Of a DNA stretch of 64,000 nt, positions 7,838 to 16,886 are shown one piece after another. Position numbers and translations under genes: made by a program. The notes beneath the pieces were generated by a model, which did no database searches, was not told the DNA's origin, and saw only the letters and a program-made list of their open reading frames with translations. Within the stretch, counting starts at the first letter, position 1. Each line of letters starts with the position of its first letter. The DNA lies in assembly GCA_045106555.1 (NCBI GenBank), contig JBGCET010000020.1, positions 62,001 through 126,000 of the forward strand. The letters are read 5' to 3'. The DNA is from JANQOZ01 sp045106555 (lineage in GTDB: Bacteria; Pseudomonadota; Gammaproteobacteria; Xanthomonadales; SZUA-38).

Positions 7838-8440
7838 TCATTCCGAAGGGGAGGGTTCAAGTTCGATCAGCACCTCATTGCGGCGCGCAAATCCAGGCGT
7901 AAAAGGCCCGTTGTAAACGGCAGAAATGGGTTCACCACGAGGGCGAAAGCCGTCCCGCTGCAGTGCGCTTTCAAGCATTGACAGCTGGTTCAGGAAGTTC
8001 CGCTTCGAGGTGCTGCCAGAATACCGTCGTGCTGCCATCAATCGGGCGGGAATTTGGCGTATGTTGACGCGCTGGTCCAAGGGGGTTGGTAGCGATTGTC
8101 GGGAGTATTGGGGTTCCATGACGAACTGCCATTGGTACACCGTGTCGCCTTCGGCGGAAGCACTGGAATCCAGTTGTGAGGTCACTGGGATTGTCATCGC
8201 CATTTTTTGGTTTTCTTGATTATTGCCAAAAATGTAGCCGGCAAGAAGCCTGAACGCCTGGTTTCCGCTGCCGCGTTGGGAACCGGCCACCTCGGTCTGT
8301 GCAACCAGGTAAGGTTCGTACTGTCGAAGTTCATAACCCTCACGTTGCTCGACAACAATAAATTTGGGTTCATCAGCGGCCATGACGGGCCGGCCGATCA
8401 GGAGACACAACCATGCGGTTGCCAAGGTTAGCTTTTTCAT
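7838..8440 (-). CDS. exported SOUL heme-binding family protein
   Basis: A 200-residue protein with a signal peptide (MKKLTLATAWLCLLIGRPVMA) and a SOUL domain. The domain shows the usual signatures: FIVVEQREGYELRQYEPYLV near the start, FRLLAGYIFGNNQENQKMAM TIPV in the middle, and PARLMAARRYSG and YNGPFTPGFARRNEVLIEL at the end. SOUL proteins bind heme or related hydrophobic ligands; bacterial periplasmic members are little studied. It is transcribed divergently from the metallo-beta-lactamase-fold gene, and the two 5' ends are very close or overlap depending on the start of the latter. Confidence 0.9.
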   Translation of the reverse strand: MKKLTLATAWLCLLIGRPVMAADEPKFIVVEQREGYELRQYEPYLVAQTEVAGSQRGSGNQAFRLLAGYIFGNNQENQKMAMTIPVTSQLDSSASAEGDTVYQWQFVMEPQYSRQSLPTPLDQRVNIRQIPARLMAARRYSGSTSKRNFLNQLSMLESALQRDGFRPRGEPISAVYNGPFTPGFARRNEVLIELEPSPSE

Positions 8441-8517
8441 TGCCTCGTCGGGTGGGTGTTTTCACCCCACGACTGTGGCTTTCGGGCGGTGAACGGGATG
8501 TGCATGTTAGAGATAGG

Positions 8518-9474
8518 GTGCGCCATTTTCCTTTCTTGATCTCGGCCTTGCTGGTCGCCTTGATCATTTTGTTACTTGTTCCCAGCCGCAGCTGGGCCGT
8601 GGATTCCTGCGCTGAGTCCGCCGTGGCCCTGCAGGTGCTGGGGTCCGGTGGGCCGATCGCGGATGACGCGCGTTCTTCCAGTGGCTATCTGATTTGGGTC
8701 AATGGTAAGGCGCGGGTGATGATTGATGTCGGCAGTGGGACCTTTACCCGTTTTGGACAGGCGGAGGCTCGCTTTGCCGATTTGGACCTGATTGCGCTGA
8801 GCCATTTTCATACCGATCATGCAGCGGCGCTCCCGGCGCTGCTGAAAAGCGGCTATTTCTCACCGCGCACTCGAGCCTTGGCGATCGCCGGACCTGCAGG
8901 CGCGGGCCCCTTCCCGTCGCTGGAAGAATTTCTCAGCCGGCTGCTGGATCGAGAGAGGGGCGCTTTCGGCTATCTGGCAGGTTATCTGGACGGTAGCGCC
9001 GGCCTGGTGGCGCTGAAGCCGACGACGACAGTCGAGGACGCAGGCCAGCCAACACCTGTCTACCGCAACGATGACATACAGGTAGTTGGCCTTTCTGTTC
9101 CCCATGGAATTGTGCCCTCAGTGGCTTACGCTGTCACCGCAAAAGGAAAGACAATGGTGCTTGGGTCTGATCAAACGACCGTCACAGCGGCGTTCTCACG
9201 GCTGGCAAAAGGTGCAGACCTTCTGCTTCTGCACGCCGTAATCCCCCAGGATGCGGGGCGAGCCGCCAGGGCGCTGCATGCGGTTCCCTCTCAACTGGCG
9301 GCGGTAGCCGCTGCAGCCAAACCGGGCCAATTGGTATTGAGCCACTGGATGGCCCGCAGTCTTGAGGTTCAAGACGACATTCTGGCAACGGTGCGCGGTG
9401 CGTATGACGGGCCGATAACGCTGGCGACGGATTTGGCCTGTTTCCCGCTGGCTACCAGGGCTGATGTACAATAG
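8518..9474 (+). CDS. exported metallo-beta-lactamase-fold hydrolase
   Basis: About 318 residues with a signal peptide (LISALLVALIILLLVPSRSWA) and a metallo-beta-lactamase fold. The fold resembles RNase Z/AtsA-type enzymes: VLGSGGPIADDARSSSGYLI, then the metal motif SHFHTDHAA (H-x-H-x-D-H), the Asp strand TMVLGSDQTT and a late His (VLSHWMA). Substrate is unknown; arylsulfatase-like or lactonase-like activity on an exported substrate is possible. The start is uncertain. GTG at 8518 places the signal peptide correctly, GTG at 8500 is next, and an ATG at 8413 would overlap the divergent SOUL gene. It ends 27 bases before mnmG. Confidence 0.82.
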   Translation: MRHFPFLISALLVALIILLLVPSRSWAVDSCAESAVALQVLGSGGPIADDARSSSGYLIWVNGKARVMIDVGSGTFTRFGQAEARFADLDLIALSHFHTDHAAALPALLKSGYFSPRTRALAIAGPAGAGPFPSLEEFLSRLLDRERGAFGYLAGYLDGSAGLVALKPTTTVEDAGQPTPVYRNDDIQVVGLSVPHGIVPSVAYAVTAKGKTMVLGSDQTTVTAAFSRLAKGADLLLLHAVIPQDAGRAARALHAVPSQLAAVAAAAKPGQLVLSHWMARSLEVQDDILATVRGAYDGPITLATDLACFPLATRADVQ

Positions 9475-9501
9475 CGGGTTGGCTTTTCAGGGATCGGCAT
9501 A

Positions 9502-11394
9502 ATGCGTGCATCCACACAGTATGAAGTGATTGTTGTTGGTGGCGGACACGCCGGAACCGAGGCGGCCATGGCCGCTGCGCGAACGGGCGCGCGGACTCTG
9601 CTGTTGACCCACAGCATAGAGACTATTGGCCAAATGAGCTGCAACCCGGCCATTGGCGGCATTGGCAAAGGGCACCTGGCCAGGGAGATTGACGCGCTTG
9701 GCGGCGTGATGGCCCTGGCCACCGATCGAGCTGGCATCCAGTGGAGGACCCTGAATCGCTCCAAAGGTCCGGCAGTGCGGGCGATGCGGGCCCAGTGCGA
9801 TCGCGCGCTGTACCGAGAAGCGGTGCGCGCCATGGTGGAGCATCAGCCTAACCTGGACATGTTTCAGCAAGGGGTGGACGATCTCCTGATCTCAGCTGAC
9901 CGGGTCACAGGCGTTCGGACCCAGATGGGTTTGGAGTTCAGCGCGCAAACCGTCGTGCTGACAGTTGGCACCTTTTTGGGTGGGAAAATCCACGTTGGTG
10001 AGTCTAATTTTTCCGGCGGTCGCGCCGGTGATCCGCCTGCCAACACGCTGGCTGCGCGGTTGCGCGAATTGCCGTTCCAGGTTGATCGACTGAAGACTGG
10101 CACGCCGCCGCGGATTGATGGTCGCAGCGTTAATTTTGACGTGATGGAGCGCCAGCCTGGAGATGACCCGCTGCCGGTTATGTCCTTCATGGGGTCGTTG
10201 GACGACCATCCGCAGCAGGTCTGTTGCTACATTACCCATACCAATGAAAAAACCCACGACCTGATCCGCAAAGCGCTGCATCGATCGCCTTTATTCAGCG
10301 GCGAGATCGAAGGCACTGGGCCGCGTTATTGCCCCTCCGTAGAAGACAAGGTGGTGCGATTTGCCGATCGCAATGCGCACCAAATTTTTGTTGAGCCAGA
10401 AGGTCTTACCACGCCAGAGCTCTACCCCAATGGTATCTCCACCTCACTGCCGTTTGACGTACAGGAACCGCTGGTTCGCAGTATCGTGGGTTTTGAGCAG
10501 GCCCACATTACGCGGCCGGGATATGCCATTGAGTATGACTATTTTGATCCCCGTGGACTGAAATCCAGCCTGGAAACCCGGTTTATTCAGGGACTGTATT
10601 TTGCTGGGCAGATTAACGGTACGACGGGTTATGAGGAGGCTGCAGCTCAGGGCCTGCTGGCCGGTGTGAATGCGGCCCAGGCGGTGCGCGGCGAGGCGCC
10701 CTGGTGCCCCCGGCGTGACGAAGCCTACATTGGCGTTCTGGTAGATGACCTCATTAACAACGGTACCCTCGAACCCTACCGAATGTTTACCAGTCGCGCC
10801 GAATATCGGCTGCAACTGCGCGAAGACAACGCCGATCGCCGATTGACTGCCCAGGGACGTCGACTGGGCTTGGTTTGTGATAAGCGATGGCACATGTTCC
10901 AACGCAAAACTGAGGCCATTGAGAAAGAGCAGGGCCGCCTTAACGACATCTGGGTCTCGCCTCACAACGCGCTGGGCGCCGAGGTAACCGCGTTGCTGGA
11001 TGAGCCCATTCGTAAAGAGGTCAGGGCGCTGGAATTGCTCAAACGACCTGGTGTGAGCTACAGCCGACTGACCAGTGTCGAGGGCCTGGGACCCGGCGTC
11101 AGCGATTCAAGTGTTGCAGAGCAGGTGGAAATCCAAAGCCTGTACGAGGGCTACCTCAAGCGGCAGCAAGATGAGATTGATCGGTTACGAGCCAATGAGG
11201 GTCGAACGATTCCTGATGGTTTGGATTACGCCACTGTCCGGGGTTTGTCGGCAGAAGTGACGGAGAAGCTCAGCCAGGCGCGACCAGAGACCGTTGGCCA
11301 TGCGGGTAGAATTGCTGGCGTCACCCCAGCCGCCATATCGTTGCTGCTGGTGCACTTGAAAAAGTATGCCGCTACGCAACGAATGGCAGGGTAG
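9502..11394 (+). CDS. mnmG: tRNA uridine-5-carboxymethylaminomethyl synthesis enzyme MnmG
   Basis: A 630-residue FAD protein, full length for the family. With MnmE it installs the (carboxymethyl)aminomethyl group on wobble U34 of certain tRNAs. The FAD-binding motif VVGGGHAGTEAA is at the N-terminus. Family blocks SCNPAIGGIGKGHL, LKTGTPPRIDGRS, RYCPSVEDKVVRF and GQINGTTGYEEAAAQGLLAG follow, and the MnmE-binding C-terminal domain is complete. The -10-like TACAAT at 9467 overlaps the end of the upstream gene and may belong to its promoter. Unlike in most relatives, no rsmG follows; the next gene is a TonB-dependent receptor. Confidence 0.97.
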   Translation: MRASTQYEVIVVGGGHAGTEAAMAAARTGARTLLLTHSIETIGQMSCNPAIGGIGKGHLAREIDALGGVMALATDRAGIQWRTLNRSKGPAVRAMRAQCDRALYREAVRAMVEHQPNLDMFQQGVDDLLISADRVTGVRTQMGLEFSAQTVVLTVGTFLGGKIHVGESNFSGGRAGDPPANTLAARLRELPFQVDRLKTGTPPRIDGRSVNFDVMERQPGDDPLPVMSFMGSLDDHPQQVCCYITHTNEKTHDLIRKALHRSPLFSGEIEGTGPRYCPSVEDKVVRFADRNAHQIFVEPEGLTTPELYPNGISTSLPFDVQEPLVRSIVGFEQAHITRPGYAIEYDYFDPRGLKSSLETRFIQGLYFAGQINGTTGYEEAAAQGLLAGVNAAQAVRGEAPWCPRRDEAYIGVLVDDLINNGTLEPYRMFTSRAEYRLQLREDNADRRLTAQGRRLGLVCDKRWHMFQRKTEAIEKEQGRLNDIWVSPHNALGAEVTALLDEPIRKEVRALELLKRPGVSYSRLTSVEGLGPGVSDSSVAEQVEIQSLYEGYLKRQQDEIDRLRANEGRTIPDGLDYATVRGLSAEVTEKLSQARPETVGHAGRIAGVTPAAISLLLVHLKKYAATQRMAG

Positions 11395-11428
11395 GTTCTG
11401 CGTCAATTTCGGAGCTCTTGAAGAGGCA

Positions 11429-11482
11429 TTGATCAAAGAGTTCAAGGGCCTGACTCGGATCGCCGGGACGGGCTTTGATCAA
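11429..11482. repeat. 10-bp inverted repeat downstream of mnmG
   Basis: TTGATCAAAG (11429-11438) is matched exactly by CTTTGATCAA (11473-11482), with 34 bases between. Each arm also contains the palindrome TTGATCAA. It lies between mnmG and the receptor gene, upstream of the candidate promoter. Possible uses are an operator or the stem of an mnmG 3' end; the T content after it is modest. Confidence 0.4.
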
Positions 11483-11524
11483 GAAGATTATCTGCCTGAT
11501 TGACCCTTGGGCATATCGGGTTAT

Positions 11525-11553
11525 TTGCCTTATGGCTTGGTATTCGCTATACC
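11525..11553 (+). promoter_or_regulatory. candidate sigma-70 promoter of the TonB-dependent receptor gene
   Basis: TTGCCT (11525-11530) and TATACC (11548-11553) are spaced by exactly 17 bases and each matches four of six consensus positions. Transcription would begin about 30 bases before the receptor start codon. The 10-bp inverted repeat lies just upstream. Confidence 0.35.
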
Positions 11554-11591
11554 GGATGTGTTGAGTGCCATCGATTATCCGGGAGTCAACC

Positions 11592-14252
11592 ATGAGTCGA
11601 TATTTACGTCCTTGCTGTGTCGCCATGCTCATGGCGTCTTTTGCCGCCGACGCCGAACCGACCGCCACACAATCAGCGTCACAAGCCGAGAGCCATCTGG
11701 TGTTTGATCGCAGCGCCATTGAGCGTTCAGGCTGGTTTACTTTGGGGGATTTTCTTACACAGCTGGCGCAAACCGGATCGGGCCGGACCCGCGGTCAGAA
11801 TGGGTTTTCCAGTGGTGACCAAACGATTAGCCTGGGCAACCTGGGATCTGCGCGTACGTTGCTGCTGCTCAATGGGCGTCGCCTGATCAGCGCCGAAAGT
11901 GGCGCGGCAGATTTGAGTGTCTACCCACTATCGGCTATCGAGCGTATTGAAATTCAGCTTGCTGGCAACAGTGCACGCACCGGCAGTGGTGCGGTGGGCG
12001 GCACCATCAATCTGGTCACGCGAACCTCCCTCGAGGGCTTGCAGGTGGCCGGGCAGTTCGGTGAATTCGACGAAGGTGATGGCCAATCAAGGCACATTGA
12101 CGCCGGGTATGGCAAAGCATTCAAGACCGGCTCCGTTCACTTCAACGTATCGCACCTGGACGCCGATCCGGTGGTGGGTGGTGCACGTACCATTTCTGAA
12201 ACCCGCGGTTTTGCCACCGGCACGGCCTTTGGCTCAACTGCCACTCCCCAGGGACGGTTCGGGGCGGCTTCCTTGGGGTCTTTTGGGTTAACCACCGATC
12301 CGGGTGCAGAGGTTACTGACGCCAGCGATTTCAGGCCCGGCGACTTTAGTTTCGGACAGCCAGGGTTGGGTTTGGATCGCTACAATTCTGCGGCCCAGGA
12401 ATATATCTTGCACCAGCAGGAAAGAACATCGTTGTTTGCCCGGGCCGACTGGTCGTGGGGCGACAGTCTGCGGCTGGATGTAGACGGGTTTTACAGTCAG
12501 CGCGACGCAACGCTGCAATTTGCGCCACCCATCCTGGCGCTAGGGCTGTTTGGCGCCGGGTCGGTAAGTATCGCTGCCGATAATGCCTTCAATCCCTTTG
12601 GCGAACGTTTTAGTGGTTCAGACTATTTGCTGGGTCGCAGGCTCAATGAGGCGGGAAACCAGCAATTTCTGTTGGAAGCCCAACAACACCGGTTATCCGG
12701 GGCCCTGAGTGGCGATTTCGAGCTGGCTGGCCAGGCCGCAAGTTGGCGTGTCCAATGGGTCCATGGCCGTCAGGAAAACGATGAGAATCTGCCTTTGCAA
12801 ATCGACACAGAACGCGTGGCCCAGGCCCTGTCGGGTCAATTCTGTCGCGATGACTTGTTTGCCGATGGCTGTGTAGAGCTGAATGTGTTTGGCGGCCAGG
12901 GACCCGATGGGCGGGGCACCATTACCCCAGAAATGCTCAGCTACATCACTTTTGATGCCATCGACCGTCGCCGCTTTGGCATCGATCAGCTAGCCGTTTC
13001 GATGGACGTCGTTGGACCGGCCCTAGCCGGTGGTGACAGCGTATTGCGTGCCGGATTGGAGTGGCGTCAGGAAACAGTGCGGCTGGATGATGCCGCTCGA
13101 GTTGCTTTTGACAAACAGGCTCGGAATGTACGCCGTCAGAGCACGGATATTGCTGCGCTGAACCTTTCCGCTGAGCTGCCGGTGACCCAACGCCTGAACA
13201 TGGACCTGGCGGCACGGTTCGCTGATTTGGACCAGGCCGACGAGGTACTGGCCGCCCATTTTGGTACCCGGTTCGCTGTGAATGATCAGCTAACGTTGAG
13301 CTTTGATGCATCCAACGATTACGTTGCGCCAGGGGTCATTCAGCTGGCGACATTCGAGGGCGTACCCCGTGTTCAGGTGAACAATCCCTGTCAATCTGAC
13401 GGCAATTTGACGGGTTGCCAACAATTTGCGGCGGCCAACGTCCAATCCGAACTGGAGCCAGAAACCACCCGCCAGTGGCAGCTGGGCCTATCGTATCAAC
13501 CTGCTGGCACTAACTTGAAAATCTGGACCCGCTACAGAGACCAGGCCGTCAATGATGTGTTGAGTACGCTGAACTCCGAGCAGTTGGTGAATGCCTGCGC
13601 ATTTCTAGGCCGTCATTGTGAGGCGGTAACGGAAAACTCATCGGGATCGCAAAACCTCGCTGCCGAGGCTCCATTGTTTGCGTTGGTCAATGATGGCGAC
13701 GTAGACGTAACCAGTGTTGACATGGGCGCTCAATGGGTGAGTCAATCCGGCCATTGGAAGCTGGCTTTGCAGGCCCAGTACACGGCAGACTTTGATCTGA
13801 CTCTGCCCGTGTATTCAGCGGTTCCCGGATCGCTGGGGCTGACTGCCGAGCGTGAACAAATTTCGACTACCGGCCAGGTCCGAACGGCGCTTTTCCCCCG
13901 TTGGCGAGCATCCCTTGACGTCGGCTGGAGGCATGGGCCATGGCACGCCTCGTGGGCCGCGCGGTTTACCGACGCGGTGCGCGAAGGCTGCAGCCTGGAT
14001 GCCTTTGGCTTGTGTAATCTAGACTTGAACGGCGACGGCAGCCTGGATGGGCGTCAGCTGGGGTCAGTGACCTACCACGACTTGCAGGTCGGTTATGACC
14101 TGCCCGCTTACAACACCGAGCTAACCGTGGGCGTGCAAAATCTGACGGATAAAAACCCGCCGCTATCCACTCAGGCTGCGGGTAATTTCTATACTAACGA
14201 CTATCGCACCCCTGGGCGTTACCCTTATCTCAGAGTCGCCGTGGCGTTTTAG
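11592..14252 (+). CDS. TonB-dependent outer-membrane receptor
   Basis: About 886 residues. A signal peptide (MSRYLRPCCVAMLMASFAADA) precedes a plug domain with the family marks LRxL-type LLLLNGRRL, IERIEIQLAGNSARTGSGAV and GGTINLVTR. A long beta-barrel follows that ends in phenylalanine (PYLRVAVAF), as outer-membrane barrels do. The late block VGVQNLTDKNPP is typical. I chose ATG 11592 because GGGAG precedes it and the signal peptide then starts the protein. I could not identify a TonB box. The architecture resembles the nutrient-uptake receptors abundant in Xanthomonadales, but the substrate cannot be told. No transport partner is encoded next to it. Confidence 0.93.
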   Translation: MSRYLRPCCVAMLMASFAADAEPTATQSASQAESHLVFDRSAIERSGWFTLGDFLTQLAQTGSGRTRGQNGFSSGDQTISLGNLGSARTLLLLNGRRLISAESGAADLSVYPLSAIERIEIQLAGNSARTGSGAVGGTINLVTRTSLEGLQVAGQFGEFDEGDGQSRHIDAGYGKAFKTGSVHFNVSHLDADPVVGGARTISETRGFATGTAFGSTATPQGRFGAASLGSFGLTTDPGAEVTDASDFRPGDFSFGQPGLGLDRYNSAAQEYILHQQERTSLFARADWSWGDSLRLDVDGFYSQRDATLQFAPPILALGLFGAGSVSIAADNAFNPFGERFSGSDYLLGRRLNEAGNQQFLLEAQQHRLSGALSGDFELAGQAASWRVQWVHGRQENDENLPLQIDTERVAQALSGQFCRDDLFADGCVELNVFGGQGPDGRGTITPEMLSYITFDAIDRRRFGIDQLAVSMDVVGPALAGGDSVLRAGLEWRQETVRLDDAARVAFDKQARNVRRQSTDIAALNLSAELPVTQRLNMDLAARFADLDQADEVLAAHFGTRFAVNDQLTLSFDASNDYVAPGVIQLATFEGVPRVQVNNPCQSDGNLTGCQQFAAANVQSELEPETTRQWQLGLSYQPAGTNLKIWTRYRDQAVNDVLSTLNSEQLVNACAFLGRHCEAVTENSSGSQNLAAEAPLFALVNDGDVDVTSVDMGAQWVSQSGHWKLALQAQYTADFDLTLPVYSAVPGSLGLTAEREQISTTGQVRTALFPRWRASLDVGWRHGPWHASWAARFTDAVREGCSLDAFGLCNLDLNGDGSLDGRQLGSVTYHDLQVGYDLPAYNTELTVGVQNLTDKNPPLSTQAAGNFYTNDYRTPGRYPYLRVAVAF

Positions 14253-14258
14253 CCACGG
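14239..14258 (+). terminator. hairpin at the receptor stop codon
   Basis: CCGTGGC (14239-14245) pairs with GCCACGG (14252-14258) across a six-base loop that includes most of the TAG stop codon. Only two T follow, so this is a weak intrinsic terminator at best. It lies where the receptor gene and the carbonic anhydrase gene converge. Confidence 0.4.
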
Positions 14259-14276
14259 TTGCCCATTGTCCAGTGC

Positions 14277-14804
14277 TTATTGCTGGTAGTAATTCTTGAT
14301 CTTGACGTAATGGTTGGCCGAGTAATGCTGGCTCTCCACTTCCCGGTCGGTTAGCGCTCTAACCTCCCGAGCGGGATTGCCGCGCCACAGGGTGCGCGGG
14401 GGGATGACTTTGCCGGGCGGTACCACCGAGCCTCCGGCAATGAGCGATTCCTCACCCACAATCACGTTGTCCATCACCAGCGCCGCCATACCGATCAAGC
14501 AATGATTGCCGATCGTGCAGGCGTGTAGTGTGACCCGGTGGCCAACGGTGACGCCATCACCGATAATCAGCGACCGGCCGCCGGGTGAATAGGGGCCATC
14601 GTGGGTGACATGCAGCACACTGCCATCTTGAATGTTGGTGCGATTGCCGATAACAATTCGCTCCACGTCACCCCGGGCAACGGCGGTGGGCCAGAAGGAA
14701 GCATCTTCCCCCACCACCACGTCGCCAATAACCACGGCGGATTCATCGATGTAGGCGCTAGGGTGAATTTGCGGCTGCGTATTACGGTAAGGACGAATAG
14801 ACAT
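14277..14804 (-). CDS. gamma-class carbonic anhydrase family protein (YrdA-like)
   Basis: About 175 residues forming a left-handed beta-helix of hexapeptide repeats (PSAYIDESAVVIGDVVVGED, then TNIQDGSVLHV and GDGVTVGHRVTLHACTIGNH). The metal-ligand pattern of gamma carbonic anhydrases is present: VLHV, then HRVTLHAC with GNHCLIGM after it. The C-terminal helix (HYVKIKNYYQQ) is normal. E. coli YrdA has the same layout and no clear activity, so hydration of carbon dioxide is uncertain. The ATG at 14804 is only three bases from the start of the divergent oligopeptidase gene. No Shine-Dalgarno site is evident. Confidence 0.88.
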   Translation of the reverse strand: MSIRPYRNTQPQIHPSAYIDESAVVIGDVVVGEDASFWPTAVARGDVERIVIGNRTNIQDGSVLHVTHDGPYSPGGRSLIIGDGVTVGHRVTLHACTIGNHCLIGMAALVMDNVIVGEESLIAGGSVVPPGKVIPPRTLWRGNPAREVRALTDREVESQHYSANHYVKIKNYYQQ

Positions 14805-14807
14805 CCC

Positions 14808-16886
14808 ATGAGTGTAACAACGTCGGACAACAGCGAAAACCAGAACGACCCCCAGAACGACCCCCAGAGCAATCCGCTGATGGGCAATCAGGCGCTGCCG
14901 CCTTTTGATCAAATTAACGCTGAGCACGCCGTGCCGGCGCTTCGCCAGCTGATTAATGATGCAAACAACGCCCTGGAATCGATTTATTCAGGGCCCGCAG
15001 ACTGGGATCATCTGGTAGCGGCAGAGGAACAGGTTCTGATGGCCATTTCCAACGCTTGGTCGCCGGTGTCGCACCTGCACAGCGTGGCTGACAGCGAGGC
15101 GTGGCGAGAGGCGTACGGTGAGGCAGTCATGCTGTTAACTGACTTTCATACTGCGCTGGATCAAAATCCTGCTCGGGCCAAAGCCTGGCAAGCGCTGGCC
15201 GACAGTGAGCAATATGCGACTTTGAGCGCGCCCCAGCAGCAGGTGGTCACTCATGCCCTGCGAGATTTTCGTCTTTCCGGCGCCTATCTGGAGCCCGGCC
15301 CCCAGCAGCGGTTTGCTGACATCCGCCGTCGACTGACCGAACTGGGTACCGCCTTTCAACAGAACGTTCAGGATGCGACCGACAACTGGAGTCAGCACTT
15401 TTCCGATGACCAGGCGCTGGCAGGCCTGCCGGACAATGCCCTGCAGCAGGCTGCCAGCCGAGCCGGCAAAAAAGGCGGCTTTGAGATCAGTCTTGAATAC
15501 CCCAGCTATCACGCGGTGATGACCTACGCCCAAGACAGCAGTCTGCGGGAAACGGTTTATCGAGCGTACAACACCCGCGCATCGGATCAGGGGCCCCACG
15601 CGGGCCAGTGGGATAATTCACCCCACATTGTCGAGATGCTAACGCTGCGCAAGGAATTGGCAGACCTGTTGGAGTTCGACAGTTACGCCCAGTATTCGCT
15701 GGAAACAAAAATGGCGCCGGATGTGGACGCCACCCTGCAATTCCTCCGCGACCTGGGCGAGAAGGCATTGCCTCATGCTCGCCGGGACATGCGTGAACTC
15801 AACGAATTTGCTGCCAGCCAGGGCGCAGCGGTTCCGCTGAAAGCCTGGGATCTGGGTTATTGGTCGGAAAAGCTCCGGGAAGACCGGTTTTCTGTTAGCG
15901 ATGAGGAGCTTCGGCCCTATCTCAGTCTTGATTCATGTTTGTCTGGCATGCTTGAGGTAACCACCCGGTTGTTTGGCATCGGCTTCACGCTTAAAGAGGC
16001 TGCACCGGTATGGCATCCGGATGTGCGTTACTACGACGTTACCTCTGCCGAGGGCGAAACCATCGCCGGGTTTTACATGGATGTTTACGCCCGCAAGGGC
16101 AAACGCGGTGGCGCCTGGATGGGCAACTGCCGGGATCGTTATCCCTGGCCTTCCCACAACCAACTACCGGTGGCCTATCTCAACTGCAATTTTCCAGCGC
16201 CCACTGACGATCAACCGTCTCTGCTCAATCACCGAGACCTGACCACGCTGTTTCACGAGTTCGGCCACTCGCTGCACCACATGCTAACTCGCATTCCCTA
16301 TCCTGCGGTCGGCGGAATTGCCGGCGTTGAGTGGGACGCGGTGGAGCAACCCAGTCAGTTTCTGGAAAACTGGTGCTGGGAACGAGAGGCGCTGGATCAA
16401 TTTGCTCGTCATGTGGAGAGCGGCGAGTCGATGCCGGGAGATTTGCTCAACCGAATGCTGGCAGCGCGACAATTTCAGGCCGGCATGTTCCTCTCCCGCC
16501 AGCTGGAATTTGCCATCACGGATCTTCGTCTACATCACGAATTTGATCCCGCTGTTCATGGCCAGATTGCACAGATTGTCAGCGAGGTGCGCGCCGAAGT
16601 TGCGGTAGTGCCCTATCCACGCGGCAATCGTTTCTTAAATGGCTTTGGCCATTTGTTTGCCGGCGGCTATGCGGCGGGCTACTACAGCTACCTTTGGGCC
16701 GAACAGCTGGCGGCGGATGCGTTTGGGAAATTCCAGGAAGACGGCATTTTCAATCCGCAAACGGGCCAACAGTTCCGTACCGAGATTCTTGAAACCGGCG
16801 GTTCAAGACCGGCCATGGAATCGTTTGTGGCGTTCCGCGGTCGTGCACCCTCCATTGAGCCGTTGCTGGCGAGTTATGGCTTATGA
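14808..16886 (+). CDS. prlC: oligopeptidase A (M3 zinc metallopeptidase)
   Basis: About 692 residues, close to E. coli PrlC. It degrades short peptides, including cleaved signal peptides, in the cytoplasm. The HExxH zinc motif is HEFGH (16254-16268) in TTLFHEFGHSLHHMLTRI. The family blocks GAWMGNCRDR, PVAYLNCNF and AGGYAAGYYSYLWAEQLAAD are also present. The N-terminus carries a low-complexity leader with a perfect 12-base tandem repeat encoding NDPQ twice. The ATG at 14808 has AAGGA 14 bases upstream, rather far; the first conserved residues begin at about residue 30, so a later start is conceivable. The stop overlaps the xthA start as ATGA. Confidence 0.95.
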   Translation: MSVTTSDNSENQNDPQNDPQSNPLMGNQALPPFDQINAEHAVPALRQLINDANNALESIYSGPADWDHLVAAEEQVLMAISNAWSPVSHLHSVADSEAWREAYGEAVMLLTDFHTALDQNPARAKAWQALADSEQYATLSAPQQQVVTHALRDFRLSGAYLEPGPQQRFADIRRRLTELGTAFQQNVQDATDNWSQHFSDDQALAGLPDNALQQAASRAGKKGGFEISLEYPSYHAVMTYAQDSSLRETVYRAYNTRASDQGPHAGQWDNSPHIVEMLTLRKELADLLEFDSYAQYSLETKMAPDVDATLQFLRDLGEKALPHARRDMRELNEFAASQGAAVPLKAWDLGYWSEKLREDRFSVSDEELRPYLSLDSCLSGMLEVTTRLFGIGFTLKEAAPVWHPDVRYYDVTSAEGETIAGFYMDVYARKGKRGGAWMGNCRDRYPWPSHNQLPVAYLNCNFPAPTDDQPSLLNHRDLTTLFHEFGHSLHHMLTRIPYPAVGGIAGVEWDAVEQPSQFLENWCWEREALDQFARHVESGESMPGDLLNRMLAARQFQAGMFLSRQLEFAITDLRLHHEFDPAVHGQIAQIVSEVRAEVAVVPYPRGNRFLNGFGHLFAGGYAAGYYSYLWAEQLAADAFGKFQEDGIFNPQTGQQFRTEILETGGSRPAMESFVAFRGRAPSIEPLLASYGL

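Noticed and set aside
10444..10965. 173-codon minus-strand frame inside mnmG
   Set aside because: Antisense to a highly conserved enzyme gene; shadow frame.
11372..11593. 73-codon minus-strand frame in the mnmG/receptor gap
   Set aside because: Composition looks natural, but it overlaps the end of mnmG, has no clear ribosome site and no family I recognise. Mentioned in a finding but not called as a gene.
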